A stretch of DNA of 64,000 nt from Diabrotica undecimpunctata (GCF_040954645.1 NC_092806.1:162932328-162996327), one strand, 5' to 3'; positions 46,486 through 58,429 are shown, numbered from the stretch's first letter. Notes: generated from the letters alone by a model not told the origin. Numbers and translations are program-made.

Positions 46486-47474
46486 AATTTAAAATATAAC
46501 AGTGACCTTTGAATATACTTTTGGAAATATAAGAGCTTGAAAAATATTGTCTCAAACAAACCAAATCTATTAAAACCTAACACAAGGCTTTATAAAACAA
46601 AAGAAAGTCAATTATTAAAGAGAATAAAAACCAGGATATAAGAAAAACAAACAAAATGATGTTAATATACAAGATTGCGTGCAAGAACAAAATCTAAAAG
46701 AAAAGGATTATATTACATGAAATACCACACAAACAAAATATTATATCATACATCTCTTATCTTTATCAGACGAAACTTAACACGATATATCCATATTTTC
46801 GACGAAAATAATTTAAACGTTAATATTTTTGTTGAAATAAAAAAGTATAAGCGTTCTTTCACACAATGTTATGCGTGCCTATAAATTATCCCTGAACCCT
46901 TTTTAAGAACTTGCTGCCAAGATTTAGCGTCATTTATATTTATACCTTGATTATTCACTTAATCGGTTTAGAACATAAACTTTGGTTTGCGTGATACGCT
47001 ATCATTAAATAAAGCTTTTAAAACTAGTAAATTGCATAAAATTAGCTTGAAAGGTGACATTTGGACGGAGTCGTGATAAATATTTATATATAAACAAGTA
47101 TAAAACGTTTGGTAGACGACGACCTATATTATATTATTTAAATTGTTGTCATTAGACTGCTGAAAGTTACCCGAAAGTCAAACGAAATAAAAGTCACAAA
47201 CTCAAAATTAAAACCTAAAAAGTTAAGTCAGTCTTTATGTCAGGGAAATCTCATAACGTTGTGAGCCAAATGAAAAGAGTGGGTGTCAACACTGTGTGAG
47301 TTAGCGAGTTGACCTAGATCAGGACTGCCAAACACCGATCATCATTTAGTATACCGCATCTCCAACGACAATTCCCATTACAAAAAAAAGTGGTACTGTT
47401 GGCTAGCGCGAAGTTTCATACTACGTTTTCTGTATTTTTGAAATTTAAATAATATATTTCAAATTAAATAAAGT
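46486..47474. other. No gene seen
   Basis: AT-rich. A 69-codon frame at 46675..46884 is basic and without family resemblance. Confidence 0.45.
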
Positions 47475-47912
47475 ACTGTGTGTGAAATCAAATCTTAACT
47501 GTCTTTCCTTTTATTTCGGTATACTCTTTATGAGTACTAAAAACCAATTTCGCTAAGGATTTTTGCTTAGTTGAGGAGATATGTTGTGGAATGGAATTTT
47601 AGATCCCCATGTCTCTAATTACATATTTATTAACGTCTGTTTTGCCTTGCAATTCTTAGAAGGCACAGATTAAAGCAGAAATCTGAATTTGGTTTCAACA
47701 ATTAGAAATCTTCGGATTTCGTTTCGTGATTTATCCATTTAGCCATTTTAATGTTGCTTCTATTATGACAGAAAAGATTGTTTTCACGTTCAGAGCGGTT
47801 GTGAATAGCCGTTCCGAAGATTCCTTTTAGGATGAAATACGTATAAGCGGATATACAAACGCACTGTACGTGAAATCAAATCTTAACTGTCTTTTCTTTT
47901 AAATAAAGTAAA
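47475..47912 (+). repeat. 388-bp direct repeat carrying a hammerhead-like fold
   Basis: The segment TGAAATCAAATCTTAACTGT occurs at 47483 and again at 47871, 388 bp apart, each followed by CTTTYCTTTT. The same segment, more diverged, follows the ribozyme at 35166 on the other strand. The unit between the two copies therefore ends with the ribozyme-like region at 47790..47862. This is the layout expected of a tandem or dimeric ribozyme-bearing repeat, although the first copy lacks its own ribozyme. Confidence 0.65.
47794..47863 (+). ncRNA. Degenerate hammerhead ribozyme (covarying copy)
   Basis: Homologous to the ribozyme at 35166. Core: CCGAAGA in place of CTGATGA (47814..47820), a stem II of three pairs with a five-base loop, GAAA (47834..47837), and the same TACGTATA stem III and cleavage region. 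Stem I is kept: CCGTT with AGCGG, then TTGTG with TACAA where the first copy has TTGCG with CGCAA, and GCG with CGC outside. A C-G pair has become T-A, a compensatory change. The loss of U4 should make it inactive. Confidence 0.7.
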
Positions 47913-48167
47913 TTTATTATTTACTTATTATTTTTATAGATTTTAATAAAATTGAAAAAGTTGGCATGTTGTATTACGGTCACTCCTCGTCACATAAATG
48001 GACTCTTCGAATTGTTAACTGTGACTGCTATTTCGAAAAAGCCATATTTAATATGTGCTGCTTTAGAAATCTATTTTAAAGTATAAATACGAAAGCTCTA
48101 CTTAAAATGTTTTACTAACATCTCTTTTGGTCACACTTTAATATAGGTAATTTTTGAACTGATAACT
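47913..48167. other. Short spacer, nothing seen
   Basis: AT-rich sequence between two repeat remnants. Confidence 0.5.
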
Positions 48168-48294
48168 GTAAAAATCCGAAGTGGAAATTAAAACGTCAAT
48201 AAACGTACTTTAACCTTTAATTGTGGCTTATTCCCATTTAAATAGTAATTACTTTAAAATGCCACAAGAAAATAGCTTCAGAACAATATTGCTA
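48168..48294 (+). repeat. Solo PLE terminal fragment
   Basis: Carries TCCGAAGTGGAAATTAAAAC, AATTGTGGCTTATTCCC and TTTAAAATGCCACAAGAAAA, the outer end of PLE family 1, with no coding part attached. Confidence 0.8.
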
Positions 48295-48295
48295 T

Positions 48296-49495
48296 GTAGA
48301 GTATAATTTTTAAACATTAAACTTTTTTATCAAATGTTCCCATTTTGGATATGGTTCACATCCAGAGGTAAATTTGTTAAAAAATTTAAAAACTGAAAAA
48401 ACAAAAAACCTGAATTTTCTTTAAATATAGATTTTCTAAAAATAATCAGACATTTTTAAACAGACCACATCAAAAAGCAAAAAACATTGCTCTCTTGGGA
48501 CTGAGTAGGGTGCGAAAACGTTCACCCGGGGGGTAAAAGCTCGCGCCAAAAGTGTAAAAGATAAAACAGGCTCAGCGTGTTAAAGAGCACTCCATATGTG
48601 ATTTTCAGCGTGAAGTATTTTTTTGTTTGAAAAGTTTAAGCGATATAATAACGGATTATGGGAAGTTGTAACTACAAAAGGGAACATAAAAATACACATT
48701 TGGAGAAAAAATAACTTTGGTCAAAAAAACTTCCAAATGATGTACAAAAACGTTTCCACAAATGAGAATAAGCCGTATATTATAAACAGTTGAAAAGTCT
48801 AAATCATTTTCAAACAAAAATATTTTACTAAAATTAAAACATTGTAAAATTAAGGTAAAAAATTTAAATATAAAAAAATTTAAACCATAACTTAACTCTC
48901 GCTGTCAAACTTCTGTTTATTAAGTGAGATTGTTGGCTCGTCGCGTGCTAACCTTTCATTAATCCAAGCTCTTAAAGTGTTGGAAGTCCTGAGTTAGTAC
49001 ATTGCAGAACGTGACAGTTATTTTAATGGATTTTTTCTGACGCCCTGCCAGTCAGATTTATTTCAATTAGGGTTCAAATTTGTCTGCATAAAAGTTCGCG
49101 ATGGTGAGATAAGAAAATGGTAAATTTCTTTACATTTTCAACAGATTTGTAGAATTGTACAAAATCTCTAAGCAGCCACTTTATGAAGATGATTTATGCC
49201 AAAACTTTACTTTTGACCTATTTTCTAATATATAAATATTTCCTGCGAAAAAATCTTATTATAATTGCATAAATACCGACTTCTAATATCCAATACAGTA
49301 ATTTATCATACATTGCAATCATTTTAAAAACTATTTTCCTTTAAACTGAAGTTTAAAGACGTTTATTTGCTACCATTCTCATGGTCTCCCCGCTTTCCAA
49401 ACTCTGCAAGCAGAAGTTTAGTTCAATAACCAAACGCCTAGTCAACATCCACTATCGAATTTAAAGATTTGGATAATATACAGGATCATCTTAAA
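48296..49495. other. No gene seen
   Basis: Contains a less AT-rich patch at 48500..48600 with CACCCGGGGGG; it recalls the patch near 19905 but I could not prove a shared repeat. Confidence 0.4.
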
Positions 49496-49499
49496 AGCC

Positions 49500-51465
49500 A
49501 TTTTTTTGAACGAGTACAAATAATCTTGTAGAAGTGACAAAAGGAAGGCTAATTCGAAGGCTTGCTCGGATTACGTTTTTATTCAATAGCTGAGATGGCA
49601 TTAGACAAGAATCTTTTTGCCACAGAGCTTGTAATACTGCCTGAGAATCTGATACTATTACGATGTTCTCACAATAATTAGTGACACACCAAGTTAGTGC
49701 TTTCTTTATAGCAACAGCCTCGGCTGTAAAAATAGAGCAACATTCAGGAATTTGATATTTCTTAACATAATTGCTGTTTAACTAAAAAAAGCTAAAACAG
49801 TACTTTTAATAGTTTTCAATCCATCTGTATAAATTATTGTTAAATCTTCCCCTAATTTGCTTAGTATGGATTTAAATATTAGTTAAAATTGGCAGTCTGA
49901 ATAAAAGGGGAATTTTAACGGTTGCAGAACCATTTCTATGTTTTTATGGCAGAACATCAAAGTCTTGTTCGTAAAAAGGAAATTTTTGTGGCTGTAATAT
50001 AAACGAATTCGTATCGATAAAAGATTCTGCAAGAGGAGGAGAATTTTTATGTACGATTTTGTTAAGTTTCTGTCAAAAGTAAACCGATTTTGTAAACCAT
50101 AGTTGTATTAAACGGTATGTATGTTATTAGACGTTTGTTGGCTAACATTTGCCTACGTATGTGTAAAGGCGGCTCTTGAGCTTCTGCTAGAACTGCTTAG
50201 TTTGGTGAAAACATCATAGCTCCTAGATAAATTTTTATTAATATAAATTCTATTCTTTCAGAAGTTAATAGATTTGTTCTGCATGTTGAACCGTAAAAAA
50301 TACAACCATAAACCAGAATGGATCGTATGTAGGATCTATAAAACAATAAAGAGATATATTGATCTGCACCCCATCTTTCTTAGAAACGAAACGCAAAAGG
50401 TTAATTCCACGCTCGCACTTTTGTTTTACACACTTTATATGGCTGGACCACAAAAGTTATTTTCATCTAAGATCATGCCTAGATACTTATACCTTTCTGC
50501 CAAGTGAAAAATATAATCATCTATCTGGCATTTGCCTGTGACTTTTTGTCTTCGCCTAGTGAAATCGAAGATTGTTTGTAATATACTAAAACCCATTTGT
50601 TTTAATCACTTATATATATTACTATAGCTAAGTTTTAGATTCGAGACCGTTATATAATATTTTTGGACCGTTTAATACATTTCTATGGCCCCGTGAGTAT
50701 ATTTTTCTAGTCACATACAAATTTATTATATTTACAAATCATCTTTTATCAATACCATACGCCACCATTTTTAAATATAATATATCCAAAGCAACCACGT
50801 CATATGCACCCTTTAAATCTAGAAACAAACATACCGTAAATTCGTTTTTTCAAAAACAGAGTTAAATATCCGTAACTAAATGTATAAGAGCATCAATGAT
50901 ACCTCGACCTCTACGAAATCCTTAGTGTGAGTAGGAAAAAGCTGAACTAATTTCAATAAAATGTTCTAATCTAAATTTTATTAACCTTTTTTTTGTCACA
51001 CATGATTATAAAGAAATGGGTTTATAAGAGGATGGAAGTTCTGGGTAGTTAAATTTGAGTAAAGGGCATATGATGAATATTATTTAAAGTATCGTAATAT
51101 TCTTGTTTCAACCACCAACTATTAAAAATTTGTAAGAGAACATCTTTGGCATTTCACGGCAATTTGTCCAATATTATATAAGTAAAACCGTCTAAACCGG
51201 GGGCTGTATTTCCGCTTTTTTCAGTGCAAAATCTGAATCTGAATCTGAAGGAGTAAAAGGTTTTGACATGGAATCTATACTAGTATTAAAATAAAAAAAT
51301 CTTTCTTTCTACCAACAACATTACCGGAGGCAGATGAAGGTGCAAGTTGGTCCAGCATCTGTTTAATAAGATCTTTAGAAAGTAGAGGTTTATTTGTTAT
51401 ACTGACAGTTACTGGAAATTGATCTGACGGTAGTCCATATTTTTAAGAGAGGTGTGCTTTTGTTC
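49500..51465 (-). pseudogene. I-type LINE: RT and RNase H, about 2 kb
   Basis: Read right to left: an RT entry region with GGNTAPGLDGFTYIILDKLP-like residues across shifts (about 51230..51170), GFRRGRGIIDALIHLVTDI (about 50925..50870), FTVCLFLDLKGAYDVVALDI (about 50845..50780), KIYSRGHRNVLNGP, a YKYLGMILDE box (about 50495), SSHIKCVKQKCERGINLLRF (about 50445..50385) and an RNase H part IFTAEAVAIKKALTWCVTN followed by IVSDSQAVLQAL (about 49730..49640). Catalytic YADD is lost in a deletion near 50600. Many stops. Family order RT then RNase H puts it in the I superfamily, a different lineage from the copy at 40690. Confidence 0.85.
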
Positions 51466-51955
51466 AGACTATTTAAAAAAATTATATAACTACTTTTTTT
51501 CTTATTTTAAATAACCGTCTGGTTCGGGTTACTATATTTTTACAGTTTATGTAATTTTTATGGTTACTTTGCATTCGATACGCTTTCAAGGCTTCTGATC
51601 GTTTTTTTTTATGTTATATGTACATTTCTCATCCCACCAATGATTATTAAAATTATTAATATTATTAAATAATAATATTAAAAAAAGATAATTAAAATAT
51701 CTTTAGTTGACAATGTAATTTTCCACATACAATTGAACGTTTATTCTTTATAAATCTAAATAAAAATTATCGATACTAACTGGACGTTTGAATTTTTGTG
51801 TAAGTCTATATAATTTTCTATTTTATGATTTAGTTTACCTTCTGGTAAAATGCTTTTAGAATAAATATATAATTTTAGTGGTTTGGATATATTCTATTCG
51901 CATTGGCAGACTTTATATATAAAATGTTACAATATTTTTAGGGCATTTATCCTTA
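51466..51955. other. No gene seen
   Basis: Very AT-rich; no signal. Confidence 0.5.
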
Positions 51956-52171
51956 TTGAGTTTGAGTTTGAACGCTCGGTGTCGAATTTTAGATGTAGTC
52001 TGCTTCGGCTATGAAAATATTAGAACAAGCATTTTATTCATGTTCGATAAACCGTTAGAAAATTGTAAAAGACGCATCTACGAATATATAGAGCGATATT
52101 TGAAACGACTATACGATGTCGATATCGACTTTCATTCATCGACAAATGTGAAACACATTCTTTCAACTTAA
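51956..52171 (+). CDS. Unrecognised 71-codon open frame
   Basis: A frame with balanced, non-repetitive composition: NARCRILDVVCFGYENIRTS, then NCKRRIYEYIERYLKRLYDV and an FHSSTN ending. It looks more protein-like than the chance frames around it and may be an exon or domesticated fragment, but there is no donor or acceptor that I trust and no known family. The stop falls directly before a compound microsatellite. Confidence 0.25.
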   Translation: MSLSLNARCRILDVVCFGYENIRTSILFMFDKPLENCKRRIYEYIERYLKRLYDVDIDFHSSTNVKHILST

Positions 52172-52172
52172 A

Positions 52173-52192
52173 TCTCTCTCTCTCTCTCTCTC

Positions 52193-52251
<59 letters not shown>
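52173..52251. repeat. Compound palindromic microsatellite (CT)n(TA)n(GA)n
   Basis: About 12 CT units, then about 20 TA units, then about 7 GA units. Because GA is the complement of TC, the outer arms can pair across the self-complementary TA core. Confidence 0.95.
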
Positions 52252-52254
52252 AAC

Positions 52255-53345
52255 ATAGAGCCAAGAGAAAATATGTATAATGTGTTGCTAGCATAATATT
52301 ATTTTTATCACTTAAATAGTTTAATAAAATCTACCCCAAGAAGTGGTCCAATTGAGTGAACATAAAAAATTCAATTCGTACCCTACTCTTATTTCAGCCA
52401 TTTAACCCAAATCCATCCAAAAAAATCGCAATATCAAAAAATAATTCATGAAAGGTCTACCGCGCAGGATAAAAAGGTAAAAATAAAAATAAAGGGGAAA
52501 GAAACGGCAGATACGATCTATTGGATTGTATGCTCTGCGGTTTTTCGGAACATTAGGAAGATAGATGTGTATAGCATATTCCAAAGTTCTTGAATACGTA
52601 TAGAAGTATAAAAATATAATAAATAAAGAATAAAATTTATAGATATTAAAATTACAAACAAAACTGCTCAAATAATAACAAACTTAAATCCCGAATATAA
52701 AAACTCAAGCCTCAGTGCTTGAATTTATTTTTAATACCTTTTGTATAAGACGTATTTAGGCCATTACGTCTTTTTCCAAAAGAAAATCATGATCAAACGG
52801 TTAGGTCCAAACAATTTTTCAGCATTTTTCGAACTTTTACGACCCCATCGGGATAAACACCATGGAAAAAGTGGATAGGAGAAAGGAGAATCGTTTTTTA
52901 TTTGAAACGCACTTGACCTGCTCCCAAACTCATATTCTGAAATATAAACAGGTCAGTGGCGTAAACCATTTCCACCGATAACATTTTTTTTAAGTAATAC
53001 GGCAATATTGAAATTAAAAGACTACGTAAGTTGAATGTAATTATTAATAAATTTTTTAACCATTTCTATCAATGAAGTGAAAATAAACGAATATATTATA
53101 GGGGAATAGAAAATGTAATAGAACCAGAAAATATATTATTTGCTTCCCGCATCTCCAATAACAGTCTTTGTATTTACCTCTTTAATAATGAAATCGTCAA
53201 TATATTGCTGATGGCATATCCATTTATCTGATACATTTATATTTATCAACAATTCAGTAGTTAAAGTAAGATGTCCAAGTACTCCTGACACAAGACTGGT
53301 CATCTCAAATATTTTTTCCACCATAACTTTCGAAGATACTGAAAC
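52255..53345. other. No gene seen
   Basis: AT-rich with a few higher-GC patches (52790..52950). The open frame at 52671..52402 is tyrosine/phenylalanine-rich and not credible. Confidence 0.45.
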
Positions 53346-53349
53346 AACT

Positions 53350-54640
53350 GCATAAGACATTGCTAGAGTTCTTAAAAAACTCAACGCCCCCTACTCTGAA
53401 CATTAGCCAATCCGAGAAAAAAGCCCTGAAACAACTTCAGTCAAGTCTCAACCTAGTCATTCTTCCTGCAAATAAAGGAAATGTTACCGCCATCCTAAAC
53501 ACTTTTTCTTACACTAATTATCTTTTAAATTTTCCTAATAATCCAACAACCCATCTAGAGAAAACAACAGAAGCCATTATCAATAAAACTTTTCTTTCTG
53601 CGGATATAAAACAATCCATAATTTCTCGTGAAAAGTCTTCTAAAACACCTCGAATAACCCAAAATTTACAAACTCGATTTTTTTCTACGTCCCATTGACA
53701 GTGCATACAACTGCTATACACAACCATTGGCCAAGTACTTGACCAAAAATCTACAAACTCTCGCCGAAAATGCTTCATCCTTCGTCAAAAATTCTTTTTA
53801 TTTTATCAAACTTCACGATGCCTGATCTCACTGACAAACATTCTAGTCAGTTTCGATATCGTTTCTTCTTTAAAAACGATCCTATACACAACTCTAAACT
53901 CTAAACATTCTGAAAACATTGAATTGAATATTTGTATTTTGAGAACGATTTCCGAAGTGAAAATTGAAACGTCAATAAAATTATTTTAACCTTCAATTGT
54001 GGCTAATTCCCAGTAAAATAGTATCTTCTTTAAAATGAGACAAGAAAATAGCTTCAGAACAAAATTATGAAACCGTTATGGGCCCAGCGTTATTCAAAAT
54101 TTTGGGAGATTGGAAATTCTTTACATGAAACTGGCACATTGTCAAAATTCAGTCAAATTTTTACGAAGATGTAGAGACAATAACACAAAAATTACATCCA
54201 CAGACATCAATCTCCCATTCAATCTCAACCTAAATACTCAGAGCCTTATCATACAAAATTCTTAAATCAAGAGGAATAAAGACAATATTTACCTCCCAAC
54301 AAAAACTTTCATTCTTCTCTGATCAATTAACAACATTCCAAATGAACAACACGGCGTTTATGAAATTCCTTGTGCAGCCTGATCCAGAAAGCTCCAGAAC
54401 CATAGCGCTAACCCTGGCGTCAATTCTCACGCCAACCCCCACGCCAACGTCCACCCAAACCACGTCACCATCGATGGTATAAATGAATCGTCCGCTGTTC
54501 CCAGTAGCAGTAATGCATTGATTAGTGATCAGCGTAGTAGTGTCTGGGAGTTCGAAAGACTAAGATCTCGGAAGCTATGAAGAAGACATACAGAGGATGT
54601 CCAAATCTCAACGCGGTTCAACCCCGAAGCCTGTTGAGTT
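53350..54640 (+). pseudogene. Second Penelope-like element family, RT start and C-terminus
   Basis: An open 112-codon piece (53360..53698) encodes the PLE RT entry: LNISQSEKKALKQLQSSLNL, VILPANKGNVTAILNT, then a PRIT region where the family reads PRIYGLPKIHK. The RT continues through a shift (PLAKYLTKNLQTLAENASSF, about 53725..53785) and fades near 53930. A fragment of PLE family 1 sits at 53934..54063. Beyond it, 54150..54380 carries the pre-nuclease linker (SLIIQNSLKSRGIKTIFTS-like, across shifts) and a degraded GIY-YIG start NTAFMKFLV. The end has His-Ala-Asn repeats (NSHANPHANVHPNH), then SSVWEFERLRSRKL. Catalytic RT boxes are gone. Confidence 0.78.
53934..54063 (+). repeat. PLE family 1 terminal fragment inside PLE family 2
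   Basis: Shares TTGAGAACGATTTCCGAAGT, TTCAATTGTGGC and ACAAGAAAATAGCTTCAGAA with the termini at 28170 and 48168. It interrupts the family 2 homology. Confidence 0.8.
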
Positions 54641-54835
54641 TAATATTAATTTTTGTATTAGTATTAACTTAAGCTTAAGGTTTAATTAAACTAACCGCAA
54701 GAAGCGTAAATACCTGATCACTTGACAATGAAAAGTGCGACGTTGCCGAAATGTCGTCAAAACAATGGTTTTTGAAAACCACAGAAAGCACATGGATAGA
54801 AATATTAACCCGAAAATAAATTTATATTAACTTTT
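54641..54835 (+). repeat. 3' end of PLE family 2
   Basis: Non-coding. Contains GCGACGTTGCCGAAATGTCG (about 54738), a short inverted-repeat box that resembles the terminal boxes of other PLEs in style. Confidence 0.45.
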
Positions 54836-56080
54836 GCTTTTAACGCTGAAATATACTATACAGTCTCTCTATATTATAAAACCTACCTAATTAAATTGAG
54901 AATAATAGAGTGTCCAAGGCAACAAAAGTCTCGTTTCAATTTCATGACGGTAAATATTTGCAGTCCATTCCATGATTAGCAGGTGTCGCTGAGAGCTCGA
55001 TGGCCGTTCTCGCTTTGAAACTCTTTCTTTGAATTAACCCCTGACTGCATTCGGACGAGCTCATTTCCCGAAACACAATTACAGTCTCCGGTTTTCCTAG
55101 TCTTTAGCAAAGTCTGACCACACCCGAGCGTATAATTAGATCGTAAAGTCAAGTGAAAGCTGTCGACAGGAATTTTTCCCATCAAACAAGCCTTGTATTT
55201 TTTTTACTATTTTTTGTATTGTCTGTTTGACTTGTATGTCTTTATATTAACTAATTTTAGGAGATACTAACAACTGATACCGATAAAATTTATAAATTTT
55301 AAGAAAATGGATATTATTACTTGTAAATTGAGTCGATCATTGCCCTATTCGCATTTCTCTCATCCCTTATATTTGATTACAAATTTAATCTTTTATTCGA
55401 TAGAAGCGGAAGAAGGCGAAAAAATGAGTTATTTCGAATTCGTCAAATTTTAATTGTCAAGGCGAACGAAAAGATTCGATTTCTCGGCGAAAAAGAATAT
55501 TTTTGACCAAGAGGAAATTAAAAAATTTTAAAACATAATTCAAATTTTCAGATAAATATCAGGTAATAAGTCTGAGTAGAAATAGGAGCGAAATTTTAGA
55601 CTAAAAAAAGTGATGATATTTATAGTAAACACCATCTGTAACCATTAAGTAATAGTAATTTATGTACCAGGACTAGATATACTGGCAATAACTGAAACTA
55701 AGAAAATAGGACTGGTATATAAGGAATGGTAAAAACAGAAAATTACCACGTATTTATGCAGTATGTCCATAAAGTATGAAATAAATTTGATATATTTCCT
55801 AAATGAAAAACCTTTTTAAAAAAACCTAAAACACGTCGATATTTAAATTTAATGTTCTACATTTTAGAATAAAATTTCATTATAGAAAGTGATACACATT
55901 ACAGTGATGACGTCATCGGTTCTTTTTTTAAATATAACACCCTGTATTTTAGGACATTTTTAGATCGATAAAAATTAGCTGATTCCAAAAAAGTATAACA
56001 CTGGGTATTTAACGGATACAATTTGAAAGATATGAGCTTAGAAAATTAATTTTTATTGATTTATAATATTAATAAATTAA
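54836..56080. other. No firm gene; mixed-composition patch at 54960..55190
   Basis: The patch is GC-richer than its surroundings and has a 69-codon minus-strand frame (55185..54976, MMGKIPVDSFHLTL start), but no usable splice sites. It might be a promoter or host exon remnant. An AACACCCTGTATTTT motif at about 55928 may be the terminal repeat of the mariner that follows. Confidence 0.35.
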
Positions 56081-56087
56081 AAATAAA

Positions 56088-57121
56088 TTATAATAAATAA
56101 CTTGAAAGTAACCCACTAATTATTACATGACTTAATCTTAAATGTTCGAATTGTAGCCCCTGTTGTATTTGACAGTAATCCAAACGTTGTATAAATTCTT
56201 GTAGAACCTTTTTTATGCTTTCTTGAGAAATATTGTTTATTTCTTTACGAATTCTTGTTTTTAAGTCTTCAATATTTGCGGGTTTCGTTTTATAAACAAC
56301 ATTCTTTAAATGACTCCACATAAAATAACCCAAAGAATTGAGGTCTGGCGACCTCGCTGACCATTCAATATGTCCACGTCTTCCAATCCACCTGTTCGAA
56401 AAATTTCGTTTAGGTATATACCTTCGAACATCTAAAGCATAATGCGGAGGCGCACCATCCTGTTAAAACCATAAACTTTTATCAAAACCTCCAAGATTAA
56501 TTGTACTGGAGAATAAATAACTAAAGTAGGTAAGAGATACCCACTTCAAAACTGAAGGTATGCTGGCCTGTTTAAATTACCTTCGAAATAGTAGGGTCCA
56601 ATGATTTTATTTCTTACAATGCCAGCCCACACGTTTACCTTTTGCGGGTATTGTGTATGATGTTCCCGCATCCAGTTGGAGTTTTCTTTTGCCCAGTATC
56701 TACAATTCTGACGGTTGACCTCGCCATTTAATTTGAATGTAGCCTAATCAGAAAAAGTAATATTTTGAACCAAGAGAGGGTTTCGGTGGTTGTTATCCAT
56801 CATTATTTCGCAAAATTGTATTCTTTTATCTGGATTATCCTCTGCCTTTTAATTACTTGACTTACTTTTACGTACTTTGTGTACCGTTGTTTTGCAAACA
56901 TCGAGATTACTACTAACCTTACGAACAGAAGTGTGCGCATCTTCTTCAAAAGCAAGTAGAACATCTAATGTTGTAATATAATTTACAGAGGGACGACCTG
57001 ATCTGCGTGCATTTTCAACCGTACCAGTTTCTCGAAATTTCTTTTCAATCTTACTTACTATTGACTGCGTGATGGATATTTCTGGATATTTATTATTAAA
57101 TAAATTACACACTTCAGACAA
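56088..57121 (-). pseudogene. Mariner-like transposase remnant
   Basis: The N-terminal part (57121..56849) is open for 90 codons with two HTH modules: SITQSIVSKIEKKFRETGTV, RRSGRPSVN and VRKVSSNLDVCKTTVHKVRK. The catalytic core follows in broken frames: NITFSD (first Asp, about 56765), [32 protein letters not shown] (56665..56605), a damaged QDGAPPH region, RWIGRRGHIEW-like and SPDLNSLGYFMW (third acidic box, about 56350). The C-terminus (56333..56088) has YFMWSHLKNVVYKTKP and IQRLDYCQIQQGLQFEHL. Family length is about 340 residues, so most of the protein is represented. A mariner-style AACACCCTGTA end lies at about 55928. Confidence 0.88.
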
Positions 57122-57139
57122 AATAACACTGAAATAAAC

Positions 57140-57465
57140 AGACCCATTAACACTGAGATGAAGTCAAGAATTTATAGAGCCAGTGTAAGACCAATAATGA
57201 CATATGCCTCAGAAATGTCTCCACACAGCCACAACGCAAAGACTACTGGAAACGGCAGAGATGAAAGTACTGAGAAAAATTACAAGAATACGCTGACAGA
57301 TCGAAAAATGGGCACAAAATAGAAATAAAGAATGGAATAACCACATAAGCAGAATGGAGGATACGCGTGTCGTCAAAATGGAGTGACACCACGTAAAAGA
57401 TGGAATGACAACTTTCCATAGCATCCGCCAATGAACAAGCAGAATTGCCAATAAAGAGAAAGAAG
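57140..57465 (+). pseudogene. LINE ORF2 C-terminal fragment (RPIMTYASE family)
   Basis: Encodes EMKSRIYRASVRPIMTYASE (about 57150..57210), then degraded LETAEMKVLRKI and WAQNRNKEWNNHISRMED (across a shift, about 57305..57360) and TPRKRWNDN. It ends in an (AAG)n run near 57458..57475. It matches the post-RT region of an R1-like/Jockey-like LINE. Confidence 0.7.
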
Positions 57466-57469
57466 AAGA

Positions 57470-57628
57470 AGAAGAAGATGAAGTATTTCCTGGCTGAAGA
57501 GTCTACGTCCGTGGTTGAACACAACAACCACAAATCTTTTTAGAACAGCAGTTTGCAAAATACAGATTGCCATGATGGTCACCAATATTCTAAACGGATA
57601 GGCACTACAAGAAGAAGAAGAACTTAAA
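57470..57628 (+). pseudogene. LINE C-terminal tail (SWLKSLRPWLNTTTT family)
   Basis: RRRRSISWLKSLRPWLNTTT followed by NLFRTAVCKIQIAMMVTN, the same tail family as 1960..2175 and 14405..14530. A GAAGAAGAAGAA end at about 57610. It joins the previous LINE at the AAG run, so it probably inserted there or recombined through the simple repeat. Confidence 0.75.
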
Positions 57629-57629
57629 T

Positions 57630-58425
57630 AATAAAACGTCAAACAGCGGTACAGGTCTTATTTAATCTTATTTTGTGTAATTACACTGCCATGAAATAAT
57701 ATTTGTTTTTGAATTAATATATTTCAAATACGCCAAGGTATAGTAAATAAGAAAGTTCTTGATCGTTGATTCATGAGTGTCCTATAAGTCTTTTATTCTG
57801 TGGTTACACTTCATCTACGTTAAAACTTCTGAAATGGACTATCACAAATTTCGTAAATATTTCGACAGGAAATGTTTCACGTGTTTCATTCACACAGACT
57901 TACCTTAATCTTATACTTGACGATTTCTACATAAATTTTTAAACAACTTAAAAATAGTTAAGCTTGGGGACAAAGTGCAGAATGCTTTCGCTTGTTCGAA
58001 TACGTGAGCATACTCTCGCAGACAGAATAAATACCACTGGGACGAGGAGAGCTTAAAATTCCTTTTGGAAATGTTTTAAACAAGATGCGGTATTATCTCT
58101 TTGCAAGGGATTTTATTATTGTACAGAGATGAGAATATTTACATATGTTTTCTCGACAAATAATTTTATTTGCTTTGAAAATATGCTTTTTAATATGGAT
58201 TTTAAGTCCTTCGTAAAAAAATGGGTCGATGTAAAAATTTTTGTTAATTTACGTCGGAAGGGGAATCCATTCTTCTTCTTTTAGAAGACCGAGGTCTCTA
58301 ATAACTTCTTTTGTCTTCAACTATCGTTGTTATTTTATATTCGTCCCTTTCTTCCTTATTATTAGTGTCTTTCATTTTAATAATTTTCTGAATACCCGGT
58401 GTTGATCTTAGACATTTAAGCTTTT
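57630..58425. other. No gene seen
   Basis: Mixed AT-rich sequence with no coding homology. Confidence 0.45.
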
Positions 58426-58429
58426 ATTA

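Noticed and set aside
54960..55190. Host exon or CpG-type promoter
   Set aside because: The patch is GC-richer, but the open frame has no acceptor or donor and no recognisable protein; left as an uncertain note only.
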